Shown: positions 19,149 through 28,137, counted from the first letter of the stretch. The stretch: DNA of 64,000 nucleotides from Cellulomonas palmilytica (GCF_021590045.1 NZ_CP062221.1:992001-1056000); one strand, 5' to 3'. Made by a program: numbers and translations. Notes: generated from the letters alone by a model not told the origin.

Positions 19149-20435
19149 GTGCCTTCCACCGCCCTCCCGGACGACGACGAGCTCGACCTGATCCGCCGCT
19201 CCGGCGCCGCGCTGCAGGTCGGGCGGCTCAGCCTGTCCGGCGGCACCGGCTCGTACCGCGTCAAGGCGTCCATGGCCCGCATCGCGCGTGCGATGGGCGT
19301 GGAGCGGCACGAGGCGCACGTGACGCTCACCGAGATCACCGCGACGTCGCACCGCGGGCGCTCGTTCCGCACCGAGGTCGCGGAGGTCCGCTCGGTCGGC
19401 GTCAACGCGGACCGGCTCGCGCTCATCGAGCGCATGGTCACGCGGTTCGAGCGCCGGTACGACGAGTCCGGCGTGCCGGTCCCGGTCGACGACGTGCTCG
19501 ACGAGGTGCGACGCATCGAGCAGCGCCCGCCGCTGTACCCCGCGCTGCTCAACGCGCTCTGGTCGGCCATCGCCTGTGCGGCGTTCGCGTTCCTCAACAA
19601 CGGCGGCCCCGTCGAGGTCGGCGGCGTGCTCGTCGCCGCGGGCCTGGGGCAGCTGCTGCGCCGCGCGATGCTGCACCGCGGGTACAACCCGTTCGGCGTG
19701 ACGATGCTCGCGGCGGCGCTCGCGTGCTTCACGTACCTCGGCCTGGTCACCGGGCTGCACGAGCTCGGTGCGCTCACCGCGCGGCACGAGGCGGGCTACG
19801 TGTCCGCGGTGCTGTTCCTCATCCCCGGGTTCCCGCTGGTCGCGGGCGCCCTGGACCTCGCGCGGCTCGACTTCTCCGCGGGCCTGTCGCGCCTGACGTA
19901 CGCGCTCATGGTCCTCATGTCCGCGGCGCTCGCGGTGTGGGCGGTCTCGTCGGTCGTCGGCCTCGAGCCGGACGTGCCGCCCGCGCCGGACCTCGCCCCC
20001 GCCCTGCTGTGGGCCCTGCGGTTCGTCGCGAGCTTCCTGGGCGTGCTCGGGTTCGCGCTGATGTTCAACAGCCCGTGGCGGATGGCGCTGCTGGCCGCGA
20101 CCGTGGGGATGCTCGCGAACGTGGGTCGGCTGCTGCTGCTCGACGCGGGGGTGGTGACGCAGGCCGCGGCCGCGCTCGCGGCGCTCGTCGTCGGCCTGCT
20201 CGCGGCGTACCTCGCGCCCGCGCGCGACGTCCCGCGCGTGACCGTCGCGGTGCCCGCGGTCGTCATCATGGTCCCCGGCGTGCTCGCGTACCGCGCGATC
20301 TTCCACCTGTCCGACGGCGACACGCTCACCGCGCTCGCCTACGGGGTGCAGGCCGCGCTCGTCGTCGCGTCGCTGTCGATCGGCCTGGCCGTCGCGCGCA
20401 TGCTCACCGACCGGACCTGGGCGTTCGACCGGTGA
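19149..20435 (+). CDS. ThrE-like threonine/serine exporter
   Basis: A 428-residue protein with an N-terminal cytosolic domain (DUF1212; ~130 residues, including GAALQVGRLSLSGGTGSYRVK) and about ten hydrophobic segments after it, including the DUF3815-type second half. This arrangement matches Corynebacterium ThrE, which exports threonine and serine. The motif LFLIPGFPLVAGALDLARLDFSAGLSRL is conserved in the family. GTG start close after the YchJ-like gene. Confidence 0.87.
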   Translation: MPSTALPDDDELDLIRRSGAALQVGRLSLSGGTGSYRVKASMARIARAMGVERHEAHVTLTEITATSHRGRSFRTEVAEVRSVGVNADRLALIERMVTRFERRYDESGVPVPVDDVLDEVRRIEQRPPLYPALLNALWSAIACAAFAFLNNGGPVEVGGVLVAAGLGQLLRRAMLHRGYNPFGVTMLAAALACFTYLGLVTGLHELGALTARHEAGYVSAVLFLIPGFPLVAGALDLARLDFSAGLSRLTYALMVLMSAALAVWAVSSVVGLEPDVPPAPDLAPALLWALRFVASFLGVLGFALMFNSPWRMALLAATVGMLANVGRLLLLDAGVVTQAAAALAALVVGLLAAYLAPARDVPRVTVAVPAVVIMVPGVLAYRAIFHLSDGDTLTALAYGVQAALVVASLSIGLAVARMLTDRTWAFDR

Positions 20436-20497
20436 CACGTGCGTCGTCGGACGGCTTTTGCCGCACGACGACCACCACAGGTAGCCTGTGCGCACTT

Positions 20498-20590
20498 GGA
20501 GACGTCGCATAGCCAGGTCTAGTGCGCGGCCCTGCTAAGGCCGTGAAGGGGTCAACCCTTCCGTGGGTTCAAATCCCACCGTCTCCGCCA
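20498..20590 (+). tRNA. tRNA-Ser(GCU)
   Basis: Acceptor GGAGACG pairs with CGTCTCC (20580-20586). Anticodon stem CGGCC/GGCCG encloses CTGCTAA with anticodon GCT. A long variable arm typical of tRNA-Ser and a T-arm with GGTTCAAAT follow. Discriminator G and an encoded CCA (20588-20590). Confidence 0.95.
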
Positions 20591-20611
20591 GGTGCACCAG
20601 CGACGCACCAC

Positions 20612-20642
20612 GAGAGGCCGGCCCGGCTGGGTCCGGCCTCTC
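20612..20642 (+). terminator. Terminator of tRNA-Ser(GCU)
   Basis: Perfect 10-bp stem GAGAGGCCGG / CCGGCCTCTC, about 21 bp after the tRNA. Confidence 0.75.
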
Positions 20643-20694
20643 GTCATGTCCGGGGCCGCGGTACGGTGCGGTCGGTCGATCAGCGGGTGGGGGA

Positions 20695-21507
20695 ATGTTC
20701 GAGCTGCTCACGGACGAGCTGCGGGTGCAGGTGCTCGACCCGGTCGCGGACCGCGCGCTGACCGGCGTGCGGTACTGCACGGGCGGGTACGTCTTCCAGG
20801 TGCACGACGAGCGCCTGGGTCCGCTCATGTCCGGGCCCACGTACCCCGACGACTTCAACTGGTTCGACGGGCAGGGCATCCCGGACGCGTTCGCTCTGGC
20901 CCCGGTGCACGGTGTCGAGCCGCACGCGCTCGTGCTGGGCGTGGGGGTGTGCGACCTCGCGGCGCGCACGGTCGTCGACCCGTGCACGTGGGACGTGACG
21001 CAGGAGCCCGGGATGCTGACGTTCCGCACGTCGCACGCGTTCGAGGGTGTCGCGTGCACGCTCGAGCGTCGCCTCACGCTCGTCGGGCGGGTGCTGTCGT
21101 CGACGACGACGCTGCGGCAGGGGTCCGACGAGCGTGCGCTGCCCGTCGTGTGGTTCCCGCACCCGTTCTTCCCGCAGCCCGCCGACGACGCGCTGTTCCG
21201 CGCGAGCACGGCGCTGCGCGCACCGGAGAACGACGGCTTCGAAGTCGTCGACGGCACGGCCCTGCGCCGCCGTCGGCTGCCCGAGGGGCACATCGGCCCG
21301 TACCTCGAGCTCGAGCACGCCGCCGACGGACCGCTGCGCCTCGAGCACCGGCACGACCTGCTCGGCGCCGTCGCCATGACCACCACGTACGTGCCCGGCC
21401 GGTTCGCGGTGTGGGGCAACCACCACACGGTCTCGCCTGAGCCGTTCCTGGAGCGCAGCCTCGCCCCCGGCGAGGACCTGACCTGGGCGGTCACCTACAC
21501 GTTCTGA
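20695..21507 (+). CDS. Aldose 1-epimerase-like (galactose mutarotase fold) protein
   Basis: A 270-residue protein that appears all-beta. Segments such as YVFQVHDERLGPLMSGPTYP, VWFPHPFFPQP and MTTTYVPGRFAVWGNHHTVSPEPF suggest the galactose mutarotase supersandwich, with His in HPFF and GNHHTVSPEPF as candidate catalytic residues. I recognise the fold class only. The ATG is preceded by GTGGGGGA. It stands alone between tRNA-Ser and a methyltransferase gene. Confidence 0.6.
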   Translation: MFELLTDELRVQVLDPVADRALTGVRYCTGGYVFQVHDERLGPLMSGPTYPDDFNWFDGQGIPDAFALAPVHGVEPHALVLGVGVCDLAARTVVDPCTWDVTQEPGMLTFRTSHAFEGVACTLERRLTLVGRVLSSTTTLRQGSDERALPVVWFPHPFFPQPADDALFRASTALRAPENDGFEVVDGTALRRRRLPEGHIGPYLELEHAADGPLRLEHRHDLLGAVAMTTTYVPGRFAVWGNHHTVSPEPFLERSLAPGEDLTWAVTYTF

Positions 21508-21508
21508 C

Positions 21509-21556
21509 CGCGGGGCCTGCTCTCGGGGCCTGCTCTCGGGGCCTGCTGTCGGGGCC
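21509..21556 (+). repeat. Short tandem repeat, about 3.5 copies of a 15-bp unit
   Basis: The unit GGGGCCTGCTCTC with neighbouring bases is repeated between the mutarotase-like stop and the methyltransferase start; the third copy has TGT for TCT. It may influence the spacing of the downstream promoter. No further role is visible. Confidence 0.6.
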
Positions 21557-21574
21557 TCGTCGTACCCTCGCCGG

Positions 21575-22357
21575 GTGGTCGATCCCGGGCACTTCGAGCG
21601 GCACGCCGCCGTGTACGCGGGCGCGCGCCCGCCGTACCCCGACGCGCTGTGGGACGAGCTGCGCCGCGCGGGGTACCTGACGCCCGGCCGGCGCGTGCTC
21701 GAGCTCGGCGCGGGGACGGGCCAGGCGACCGGTCCGCTGCTCGCGGCCGGGCTCGGCGTCACCGCCGTGGAGCCGGGCCCCCGCCTCGCCGAGCGGCTGC
21801 GTGCCGCGCACCCGGCCGCGACCGTCGTCGTCGCCCGTGCGGAGGACGTCGACCACGGCGAGGACACGTACGACCTCGCGGTGGCGGCGACGTCGGTGCA
21901 CTGGCTCGACCTCGACGTGGTGCTGCCCGCCGTGCACCGGGCGCTGCGGCCGGGCGGGGCGTTCCTGGTGTGGCGCAACGTGTTCGGGGACCGCGCGGTC
22001 CGCACGCCCTTCCGGGCCCGCGTCGAGGAGGTCGTCGCGCGGCGCACCCGACCCGCGCGCCCTGGCCCGGACGCGGAGGACGCCGCGGCGACCGTCGCCG
22101 CGCTCACGCGCTCGGGGCTGTTCCGCGCCGACCCGGTGCGCACCTTCCGCTGGTCGGTCGACCTCGACGAGGACCAGGTGCGCCGCCTGTTCACGACGTT
22201 CAGCGACTGGACGCCCGACGAGGTCGAGGCCGTCGCGCGTGCGGTCCGCGACCTCGGCGGCGTCGTGACCGAGCACTACCTGTCCTGGCTGGTCGCGCTG
22301 CACCCGGTCCGGCACGGCGGAATCGGCCGGGGTCGCGCGTCGTTCTCCCAGGCGTGA
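21575..22357 (+). CDS. Class I SAM-dependent methyltransferase
   Basis: A 260-residue enzyme with AdoMet motif I VLELGAGTGQAT (about residues 41-52), acidic motif AVEPGPR and the post-motif VAATSVHWLD. It looks like the small UbiE/Methyltransf_11 group that acts on small molecules. Substrate unknown. The downstream oxidoreductase gene starts within its stop codon (GTGA overlap), which suggests linked use. Confidence 0.87.
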   Translation: MVDPGHFERHAAVYAGARPPYPDALWDELRRAGYLTPGRRVLELGAGTGQATGPLLAAGLGVTAVEPGPRLAERLRAAHPAATVVVARAEDVDHGEDTYDLAVAATSVHWLDLDVVLPAVHRALRPGGAFLVWRNVFGDRAVRTPFRARVEEVVARRTRPARPGPDAEDAAATVAALTRSGLFRADPVRTFRWSVDLDEDQVRRLFTTFSDWTPDEVEAVARAVRDLGGVVTEHYLSWLVALHPVRHGGIGRGRASFSQA

Positions 22358-23400
22358 GCGACGAGCAGCGGGTGACGTTCGGGCTGGACACGTTCGGGGA
22401 CGTCACGACGACGACCGACGGCGAGCCTGTGCCGCAGCACCAGGTGCTGCGCGACGTGGTCGAGCAGGGCGTGGCGGCCGACGACGCCGGCGTCGACCAC
22501 TTCTCGGTGGGGGAGCACCACCGCGACGACTTCGCGGTGTCCGCGCCCGACGTGGTGCTCGCCGCGATCGCCGCCCGCACGCGGCGGGTCACGCTCGGCT
22601 CGGCGGTCACCGTGCTCTCGTCGGACGACCCCGTGCGCGTGTACGAGCGGTTCGCGACGCTCGACGGCATCTCGGGCGGGCGCGCGGAGATCCAGGTGGG
22701 GCGCGGCTCGTTCGTCGAGTCGTTCCCGCTGTTCGGGTACGACCTGGCCGACTACGACGACCTGTTCGAGGAGAAGCTCGACCTGCTGGTGCACCTGCGC
22801 TCCGAGGGCCCGGTCACCTGGGCCGGCCGCACGCGCGCACCGCTCGACGGGCGCCGCGCCTGGCCGACGACCGCGCGCGGCGAGCTCCCCGTGTGGGTCG
22901 GGGTCGGCGGCACGCCGGAGTCCGTGGTGCGCGCGGCCCGGCACGGGCTGCCGCTCATGCTCGCGATCATCGGCGGCGCGCCCGCGCGGTTCGCGCCGTT
23001 CGTCGAGCTGTACGGCCGCGCGGTGCGCGAGCTGCACGGGTCGTCCGCGGTCGTCCCGCCCGTGGGTGTGCACTCGCCCGGGTTCGTCGCGGACTCCGAC
23101 GAGGACGCGGGCGACCTGCTGTTCCCGCACTTCAAGGCCAACCGGGACCGCATCGGCGCCGAGCGCGGCTGGCCGCCCATGACCCGCGACGACTTCGAGG
23201 CCGAGGCCGCCTCGGGCGCCCTGTTCGTCGGGTCGCCCGACACCGTGGCCCGGCGCATCGCGGAGACGGTGCGCACGCTCGGCGTGCAGCGCTTCGACCT
23301 CAAGTACGCGCACGGCCCCCTCCCGCACGAGCACCTCCTGCGCGCGGTCACGCTCTACGGCACCGAGGTCGCCCCGCGCGTCCGCGCCCTGCTGGCATGA
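22354..23400 (+). CDS. LLM-class flavin-dependent oxidoreductase
   Basis: A 348-residue TIM-barrel monooxygenase of the bacterial luciferase type. Typical parts are FSVGEHHRDDFAVSAPDVVLAAI, VTLGSAVTVLSSDDPVRVYE and the FMN-binding end segment ALFVGSPDTVARRI. It should use FMN or F420. The GTG start at 22354 overlaps the methyltransferase stop by 4 nt. Confidence 0.9.
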   Translation: MSDEQRVTFGLDTFGDVTTTTDGEPVPQHQVLRDVVEQGVAADDAGVDHFSVGEHHRDDFAVSAPDVVLAAIAARTRRVTLGSAVTVLSSDDPVRVYERFATLDGISGGRAEIQVGRGSFVESFPLFGYDLADYDDLFEEKLDLLVHLRSEGPVTWAGRTRAPLDGRRAWPTTARGELPVWVGVGGTPESVVRAARHGLPLMLAIIGGAPARFAPFVELYGRAVRELHGSSAVVPPVGVHSPGFVADSDEDAGDLLFPHFKANRDRIGAERGWPPMTRDDFEAEAASGALFVGSPDTVARRIAETVRTLGVQRFDLKYAHGPLPHEHLLRAVTLYGTEVAPRVRALLA

Positions 23401-23410
23401 ACGCGACGAC

Positions 23411-23449
23411 GGGTGGACCTCGTCGGATCAGGCCGGACGAGGTCCACCC
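23411..23449. terminator. Bidirectional terminator between convergent genes
   Basis: Perfect 14-bp stem GGGTGGACCTCGTC / GACGAGGTCCACCC with an 11-nt loop. The outer GGGTGGAC/GTCCACCC is shared with the hairpin at 59184-59222. Confidence 0.8.
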
Positions 23450-23504
23450 GTGCGCGTCTCGGGTCGCGTGACCGCCGGTCGCGCGTGGGCGACGGCGGGG
23501 CGGG

Positions 23505-23963
23505 TCAGGCGGTCAGGGCCGTGCGGACCAGGGCGGACAGCTTCTTGCCGTCGGCGGCCAGGCCCGCGCGGGACGTGGCCTCCTTCATCACCGCGCCCAT
23601 GTCCTTCATGCTGCTCGCGCCCAGGTCCGCGACGACCGCCGCGACCAGCGCCGCGAGCTCGTCGTCGGACAGGCGCGCCGGCAGGTACGTCTCGATCGCG
23701 TCGGCCTCGGCCGTCTCGGTCGCGGCCCGGTCCGCGGCGCCCGCGTCGGTGTAGATCTGCGCGGACTCGCGGCGCTTCTTGACCTCGCGGTTCAGCACCG
23801 CGAGCACGTCGTCCTCGGTGAGTTCCTTGACCGCGGGGCCGGCCTTCTCCTCGGCCCGGACGGCGCCGATCACCTGGCGCAGCACGCTCGTGCGCTCGGT
23901 GTCGCGGGCCTTCATGGCGGTCGTCAGGTCGGCGGTCAGTCGGTCGAGGGTCGGGGTGCTCAT
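23505..23963 (-). CDS. GatB/YqeY domain protein
   Basis: A 152-residue helical protein matching the free-standing YqeY family: MKARDTERTSVLRQVIGAVRAEEK, ELTEDDVLAVLNREVKKRRESAQIYTDAG, and LPARLSDDELAALVAAVVADLGASSMKDMGAVMKE. YqeY resembles the tail domain of GatB and may bind tRNA or act in tRNA amidation; its exact role is not established. ATG at 23963. Confidence 0.93.
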   Translation of the reverse strand: MSTPTLDRLTADLTTAMKARDTERTSVLRQVIGAVRAEEKAGPAVKELTEDDVLAVLNREVKKRRESAQIYTDAGAADRAATETAEADAIETYLPARLSDDELAALVAAVVADLGASSMKDMGAVMKEATSRAGLAADGKKLSALVRTALTA

Positions 23964-24126
23964 GGCCTCATCGTCTCGTGCCTCCCGCCGCCCGGGCCAC
24001 CGGATACCGTCCCGGTCCCGTGCGCGGCCGGGCCCTGCACGCTCGTCGTGCGCAGCGTCACGTCGATCCGGTTTGGGCAGGAGCGTGGCTGGCCTGTATC
24101 GTCTACCCCGGCCCGCAAGGGTCAGT

Positions 24127-24199
24127 GCGCCCGTAGCTCAATGGATAGAGCATCTGACTACGGATCAGAAGGTTGGGGGTTCGAGTCCCTTCGGGCGCG
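24127..24199 (+). tRNA. tRNA-Arg(ACG)
   Basis: Acceptor GCGCCCG pairs with CGGGCGC (24192-24198); discriminator G at 24199. D-arm AGCTCAATGGATAGAGC, anticodon stem CTGAC (24154-24158)-loop TACGGAT-stem CAG... with anticodon ACG, and T-arm GGGTTCGAGTCCC. The 3' part is the attachment site of the element that follows. Confidence 0.95.
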
Positions 24200-24201
24200 C
24201 A
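24154..24201 (+). repeat. attL: tRNA-Arg 3' part
   Basis: Runs from the anticodon 5' stem (CTGACTACGG) to GCGCGCA just past the tRNA end. Identical to 31233-31281 apart from one T missing in the T-arm here. Confidence 0.88.
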
Positions 24202-24206
24202 GACGA

Positions 24207-24247
24207 GAAGGCCCCGCAACCAGCAAGAACACTGGTGCGGGGCCTTC
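24207..24247 (+). terminator. Element-borne terminator behind tRNA-Arg
   Basis: Stem GAAGGCCCCGCA / TGCGGGGCCTTC extended by ACCAG/CTGGT, followed by TTCG. It keeps a terminator after the tRNA although the element displaced the original one, now at 31286-31316. Confidence 0.75.
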
Positions 24248-24303
24248 TTCGTACACGGATCGCGCGGCGCCTGCAGTCGGGGAGGGCTCCGTAAGGGCTC
24301 CAG

Positions 24304-25554
24304 TCAGCGCGCCCCGCGGAGCCTCACAACGTTGCCGGGGCTCGCGTCCTCGGCCCCAGGCAGCCGCAGGTCAACCACCGCTGCCTCCAGGTCCTCGGGC
24401 CACAGGTGCGTGTAGACCTTGAGCGTGATGGTGGGGTCGGCGTGGCCCATGAGTCGCGCCACGACGCCGGGCCGGAGCCCCTGCTGGGCCAGGTGCGACG
24501 CGTAGGTATGCCGCAGGTCGTGGAAGCGAACCGTGCTCGGCAGGCCCGCGTCCGCCACGGCGCGCTTGAAGTGGTAGCGGTAGAACGCCTGCGGATCGAG
24601 CGGGCTGGACCAGTCCATGACGCCGTTCGGGGAGCCGGGTGCGTGGGTGCGTCCCGGCCAGAGCGGCGCATCGGCCTCCGCGCCACGCGGATGCCCACTG
24701 CGCAGGTAGTCGCTCATGCGCTCACCCAGTTCGCGCGGCAGCGGGACCGTCCGTGACCGACCGGACTTGGTGGTCTCGATGAGCCAGCCGTGGTTGTGCG
24801 GGTCGTTCCCTGTGTCGCCCTTGGGCGCGCGACGTCTCTGCTGCTGCACTCGCACCTCCCACCCGCCCGTGCGCGGGTTCCGCCGCAGGTGCCGGACGTC
24901 GAGCCCGGCGACTTCGCCCCGGCGGAGGCCGGTGTAGGCGGTGAACAGGACGAGCAGGTCGTACGGCTCCCGCCCCATCGCGGCGAGCGCCTCGACGAGC
25001 GCCCCGACCTCGGCCGTCGTGAGGTAGTGGTAGCGGTCCTGGCGAGCGTCGTCGCTGACCATGTTCGGCAGTTCCACGCGATCGGCGGGGTTGCTCGGGA
25101 TCGCACCCTGCCTCACTGCGTACGCCAGCACCGCACGGAACGGCATCCACGCGCCCCGGATGGAGCGAGGCGTCTTCAGGCCGCGCGTGAACTCGTCGTC
25201 GCTCTTGAGCCAGCCCAGGAACGCCTCCGCCGCGTCGGGCGTGATCTCGTTGACCCGGACGCCGTCGAAGTAGTGCAACGCGAACCGCAGCGAGCCCCGG
25301 TAGTGCTCGATGGTGCGGGGACGCCGGTCGGCGTTGATCCGTGACTGGAGCCAGGCGTCGGCCTTGGCGCTGAAGAGCGCGCGGGCTGCCGTCCAGTCCT
25401 GTCCCGGCCGCAGGTCCCGCGCGAACTCTTCGGCGTCCTTGAGGCGGCGGAAGGAGCGGCTGTGGAAGTTGGCCACGCCAGCGTGGCGGGAGCGCCAGCG
25501 CACCTTGTAGATGGGCTTGCCCTTGCTGTCGGCGAGCTTCTGCACATGTGCCAT
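24304..25554 (-). CDS. int: Tyrosine-family site-specific integrase
   Basis: A 416-residue phage-type integrase. The N-terminal part (AHVQKLADSKGKPIYKVRWRS) is an arm-binding domain, followed by a SAM-like core-binding domain. The catalytic domain has Arg in YTGLRRGEVAGL, HxxR in HDLRHTYASHL, His in LMGHADPTITLKVY and the nucleophile Tyr in KVYTHL. It should integrate and excise the element at the tRNA-Arg 3' part 100 bp away. Start ATG at 25554 overlaps the serine recombinase stop (TGATG), so the two recombinases are coupled. Confidence 0.95.
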   Translation of the reverse strand: MAHVQKLADSKGKPIYKVRWRSRHAGVANFHSRSFRRLKDAEEFARDLRPGQDWTAARALFSAKADAWLQSRINADRRPRTIEHYRGSLRFALHYFDGVRVNEITPDAAEAFLGWLKSDDEFTRGLKTPRSIRGAWMPFRAVLAYAVRQGAIPSNPADRVELPNMVSDDARQDRYHYLTTAEVGALVEALAAMGREPYDLLVLFTAYTGLRRGEVAGLDVRHLRRNPRTGGWEVRVQQQRRRAPKGDTGNDPHNHGWLIETTKSGRSRTVPLPRELGERMSDYLRSGHPRGAEADAPLWPGRTHAPGSPNGVMDWSSPLDPQAFYRYHFKRAVADAGLPSTVRFHDLRHTYASHLAQQGLRPGVVARLMGHADPTITLKVYTHLWPEDLEAAVVDLRLPGAEDASPGNVVRLRGAR

Positions 25555-26204
25555 CAGGCCACCGCCTCCGCGTGACGAGCCTCTGCGTCGCAGAAGCGGC
25601 GGACGGTGGACGCGTGCCAGCGGGCTCCGCCGCCCGGCGTGGGGACGGCGTTCGCGTCCAGGTCGGCGGCGATGGCCGCGTACGTCGAGCCCGCGTGACG
25701 GGCGGCGAGGATGCGCTCGGCCACGTCGTCGGGGATGGCGCGCTCGCGGCCGAACCGGGCTCCACGCGCTCGCGCCTCGGCCATCGCGTCGGCGGTGCGC
25801 TGGCCGATGATGCGCCGCTCCCACTGGGCGAACTGCATCATCACGCCCGCCACGAGTTCGCCGGTCGGGGTCGTGGTGTCCACGCCCAGGTCCAGGGCCA
25901 CGACGGCCCAGCGCTGCCGCGCGGCGTCGGACAGCAGCCCGGCGAAGTCCGGCACCGACCGGCTCAACCGGTCCAACTTCGCCACGACGAGCGCCTCGGC
26001 CTCGTGGCGTCGGAGGGCTCGCAGCGCCGACGTCAGTCCGGGTCGGTTGAGGTCACGCGCTGAGCGACCCTCGTCGGCGTACCAGTCCACCTCCCACCCG
26101 CGCCGGTCCGCCTCGGCCGCGATGGTCCGGCGCTGGGCGTCCAGCCCCAGCCCGGACTCCGCCTGCTCCCGCGTGCTGACCCGCAGATACCCGATCACCC
26201 TCAT
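25554..26204 (-). CDS. Small serine recombinase (resolvase/invertase family)
   Basis: A 216-residue protein with the resolvase fold: VIGYLRVSTREQAESGLGLDAQ (nucleophile Ser in RVST), RPGLTSALRAL, and the KLDRLSRS motif with conserved Arg and Ser. The C-terminus is an HTH of the resolvase type (YAAIAADLDANAVPTPGGGARWHASTVRRF). The ATG at 26204 has GGAGG 5 nt upstream. Having a serine recombinase coupled to a tyrosine integrase in one small element is unusual; it may serve dimer resolution, inversion or be a second transposition system. Confidence 0.93.
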   Translation of the reverse strand: MRVIGYLRVSTREQAESGLGLDAQRRTIAAEADRRGWEVDWYADEGRSARDLNRPGLTSALRALRRHEAEALVVAKLDRLSRSVPDFAGLLSDAARQRWAVVALDLGVDTTTPTGELVAGVMMQFAQWERRIIGQRTADAMAEARARGARFGRERAIPDDVAERILAARHAGSTYAAIAADLDANAVPTPGGGARWHASTVRRFCDAEARHAEAVA

Positions 26205-26345
26205 GTCCGCCTCCAGTTCCATGATCAACTTGAGGCGGAACCGGCGTAGGAGGCCGCTACGGGCTGCCGAACGGCCAGACCCTCCCGGCCCTCCCCGCCG
26301 TGCGCGGATCTCTGGCCGTAGCCGTGCGAGCGGCGGGCTCCGCCC

Positions 26346-26853
26346 TCACGAGAAGTCCGCCGTGCCGCCTGGGTCCTCACCGGTCAGCCGCCGCAGGTAC
26401 GCCGGACGCCGTGACCGAACGGGCAGCGTGGTGATGACGGGGACGGGGTCCGGGTCGGGCGGGGGCACCTCGATGGTGCGGCCGGGGACGGCGTACGACA
26501 GGTCGTCGGCGGACGGCTCGTCGTCCTCCCAGACCACATCGTCCACCGCGAGCTCGTCGTCGTGGCCGGCGGGGAGCGCCCGCCCGGACGGTACGTCCTT
26601 GAGGGCGACGTCGATCATGTCGGCGAGCGCGTCGTCGAACGGCGACGCCAACCCAATCTCCACCACGTGCTTCTCGGTGAGCCCGGCGCGGTCCAGCACG
26701 TCCATCACCGCCCGCAGCCGCACCGCCTCGCTCTCTGCGGAGCGCGCGATCTGAATCAACTCCACCACCATCGGCTCCGCCGCCATGAGCAGCCGCCGCT
26801 TGGCTGCGGCGACGACCTGGGGTGCGCGTCCGCCGTGCTTCGCGCACACAGTC
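26346..26853 (-). pseudogene. C-terminal part of a phage-like protein, cut by IS3
   Basis: The reading frame continues from the IS boundary (CAKHGGRAPQVVAAAKRRLLMAAEPMV) to a stop at 26346. It has a CxxHGG motif, a helical region and an acidic-Pro C-terminus. Such CxxHGG/helical proteins occur in actinophage genomes near packaging genes and resemble small terminase subunits, but I am not sure. The N-terminus is missing: on the far side of the IS is a different protein, so this is a remnant rather than a simple split gene. Confidence 0.6.
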
Positions 26854-26940
26854 TGACGAGGACCCCGTCGGCTCGTTGACACTTCCCTGAGTCGTCGGGC
26901 TTGGGGACGATGGTCGCTCTGATCGCCCCGAGGAGGGCTG

Positions 26941-27252
26941 ATGAGCGAGAAGCGCAAGTACCGGCAGTTCACGCCGGAGCAGAAGGCCGAGGTCGTCCTG
27001 GCCGGCCTGCGCGGCGACAGGTCGGTGCGCGACGTGTGCCGTGAGTACGAGATCTCCGAGACGCTCTACTACTCCTGGCGGGACAAGCTGCTCGAGGGCG
27101 GCAAGGCCGCCCTGGCCGCCTCGAACGCCCGGACTCCGGAGCACGTGGAGGTCGTCGAGCTGAAGAAGAAGGTCGCCGCCCTGGAACGCACCTTGGGGCG
27201 CAAGACCTATGAGTTGGAGATCGCGGGGGAACTCTCGCGGGACTGGACGTGA
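26941..27252 (+). CDS. IS3-family transposase OrfA
   Basis: A 103-residue DNA-binding subunit: HTH in FTPEQKAEVVLAGLRGDRSVRDVCREYEISETLYYSWR, then a coiled coil (VELKKKVAALERTLGRKTYELEI) of leucine-zipper type. The SD GAGGAGG precedes the ATG. Its end overlaps orfB by 4 nt (GTGA); coupling rather than a classical A6G frameshift is likely here. Confidence 0.92.
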   Translation: MSEKRKYRQFTPEQKAEVVLAGLRGDRSVRDVCREYEISETLYYSWRDKLLEGGKAALAASNARTPEHVEVVELKKKVAALERTLGRKTYELEIAGELSRDWT

Positions 27253-28109
27253 GCACCCGGGTGTCCAGGGCCCGCGCCGTGATCGCCACCGGGCGCAGAC
27301 CAGCCGTCGTCGCGCGCGTCGCCGGGGTGTCCCGTCAGGCGCTCTACCGGCCGATCAGCCGCCGCCCACCAGGCGCAGGCCCGGGTCGTGGTCGACCCGG
27401 CGACGAGGCGATCGTCGAGGTCGCCCGGGCCAACCCGGTCGACGGGACCCGGATGGTCGCGGCCTTGGCCTCACGGGCGCTCGGTGAGCCGGTCAACCGT
27501 AAGCGCGTGCAACGCGTCATGCGGGCGCACGGACGGCTGCAACGCTCCCGGAACACCGACCGGCGCCGCCGGCCGGGCTACTTCCGGGTCCGGCGCCCCG
27601 ACGAGCTATGGCACCTGGACATGACCAAGGTCTGGACCGCGGCGCACGGGTGGGTCTACCTGCACGTCGCGGTCGACTGCTGCACCCGCGAGGTCGCCGG
27701 CTGGACCCTGGACGTGCGCACCCGCACCGAGGAGGCCGTCGCCGGCGTCGAGGCTGCCGTGCTCGCGCGCTCGCTCGCGCCCGGCCGACTGACCCTGGGC
27801 ACCGACAACGGCAGCCAGTTCACCAGCCGCGACTTTCGCAAGCACCTGTCCGCCCGCGGGATCACCCACCGCCGCGGCGGCTACCGCGACCCCGAGTCCC
27901 AGGCCTTCATCGAGTCCTGGTTCGGGCAGTTCAAGAAGCGCTGCGCCTGGCGCACCGAATGGGAGACCATCGAACAGGCCCGTCACGAGATCGCTTCGTA
28001 CATCGACACCTACCACCACCGGCCCCACTCCGGGCTGGCCTACCGCACCCCCGCCGAGGTCGCCCGCACCTGGGCCGACCCTGAACCCCTACACACCACA
28101 GCGACCTGA
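27249..28109 (+). CDS. IS3-family transposase OrfB (DDE integrase core)
   Basis: A 286-residue catalytic subunit with an N-terminal HTH_21-type region and a retroviral-integrase core. The DDE residues are in LWHLDMTKV, GTDNGSQFTS and SQAFIESWFGQFK (Glu). The C-terminus has the usual YIDTYHHRPHSGLAYRTPAEV. It looks intact. Confidence 0.93.
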   Translation: MSTRVSRARAVIATGRRPAVVARVAGVSRQALYRPISRRPPGAGPGRGRPGDEAIVEVARANPVDGTRMVAALASRALGEPVNRKRVQRVMRAHGRLQRSRNTDRRRRPGYFRVRRPDELWHLDMTKVWTAAHGWVYLHVAVDCCTREVAGWTLDVRTRTEEAVAGVEAAVLARSLAPGRLTLGTDNGSQFTSRDFRKHLSARGITHRRGGYRDPESQAFIESWFGQFKKRCAWRTEWETIEQARHEIASYIDTYHHRPHSGLAYRTPAEVARTWADPEPLHTTAT

Positions 28110-28137
28110 CCCGTCAACGCGGGCGGGGTCCACGTCA

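Larger units (their letters stand above)
26854..28137 (+). mobile_element. IS3-family insertion sequence, 1284 bp
   Basis: Imperfect terminal inverted repeats TGACGAGGACCCCG (26854-26867) and, read from the right tip, TGACGTGGACCCCG (28137-28124). It carries two overlapping genes, orfA and orfB. The flanking triplets differ (GTC left, CCG right), so no target duplication is seen, which indicates rearrangement after or during insertion. Confidence 0.88.
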
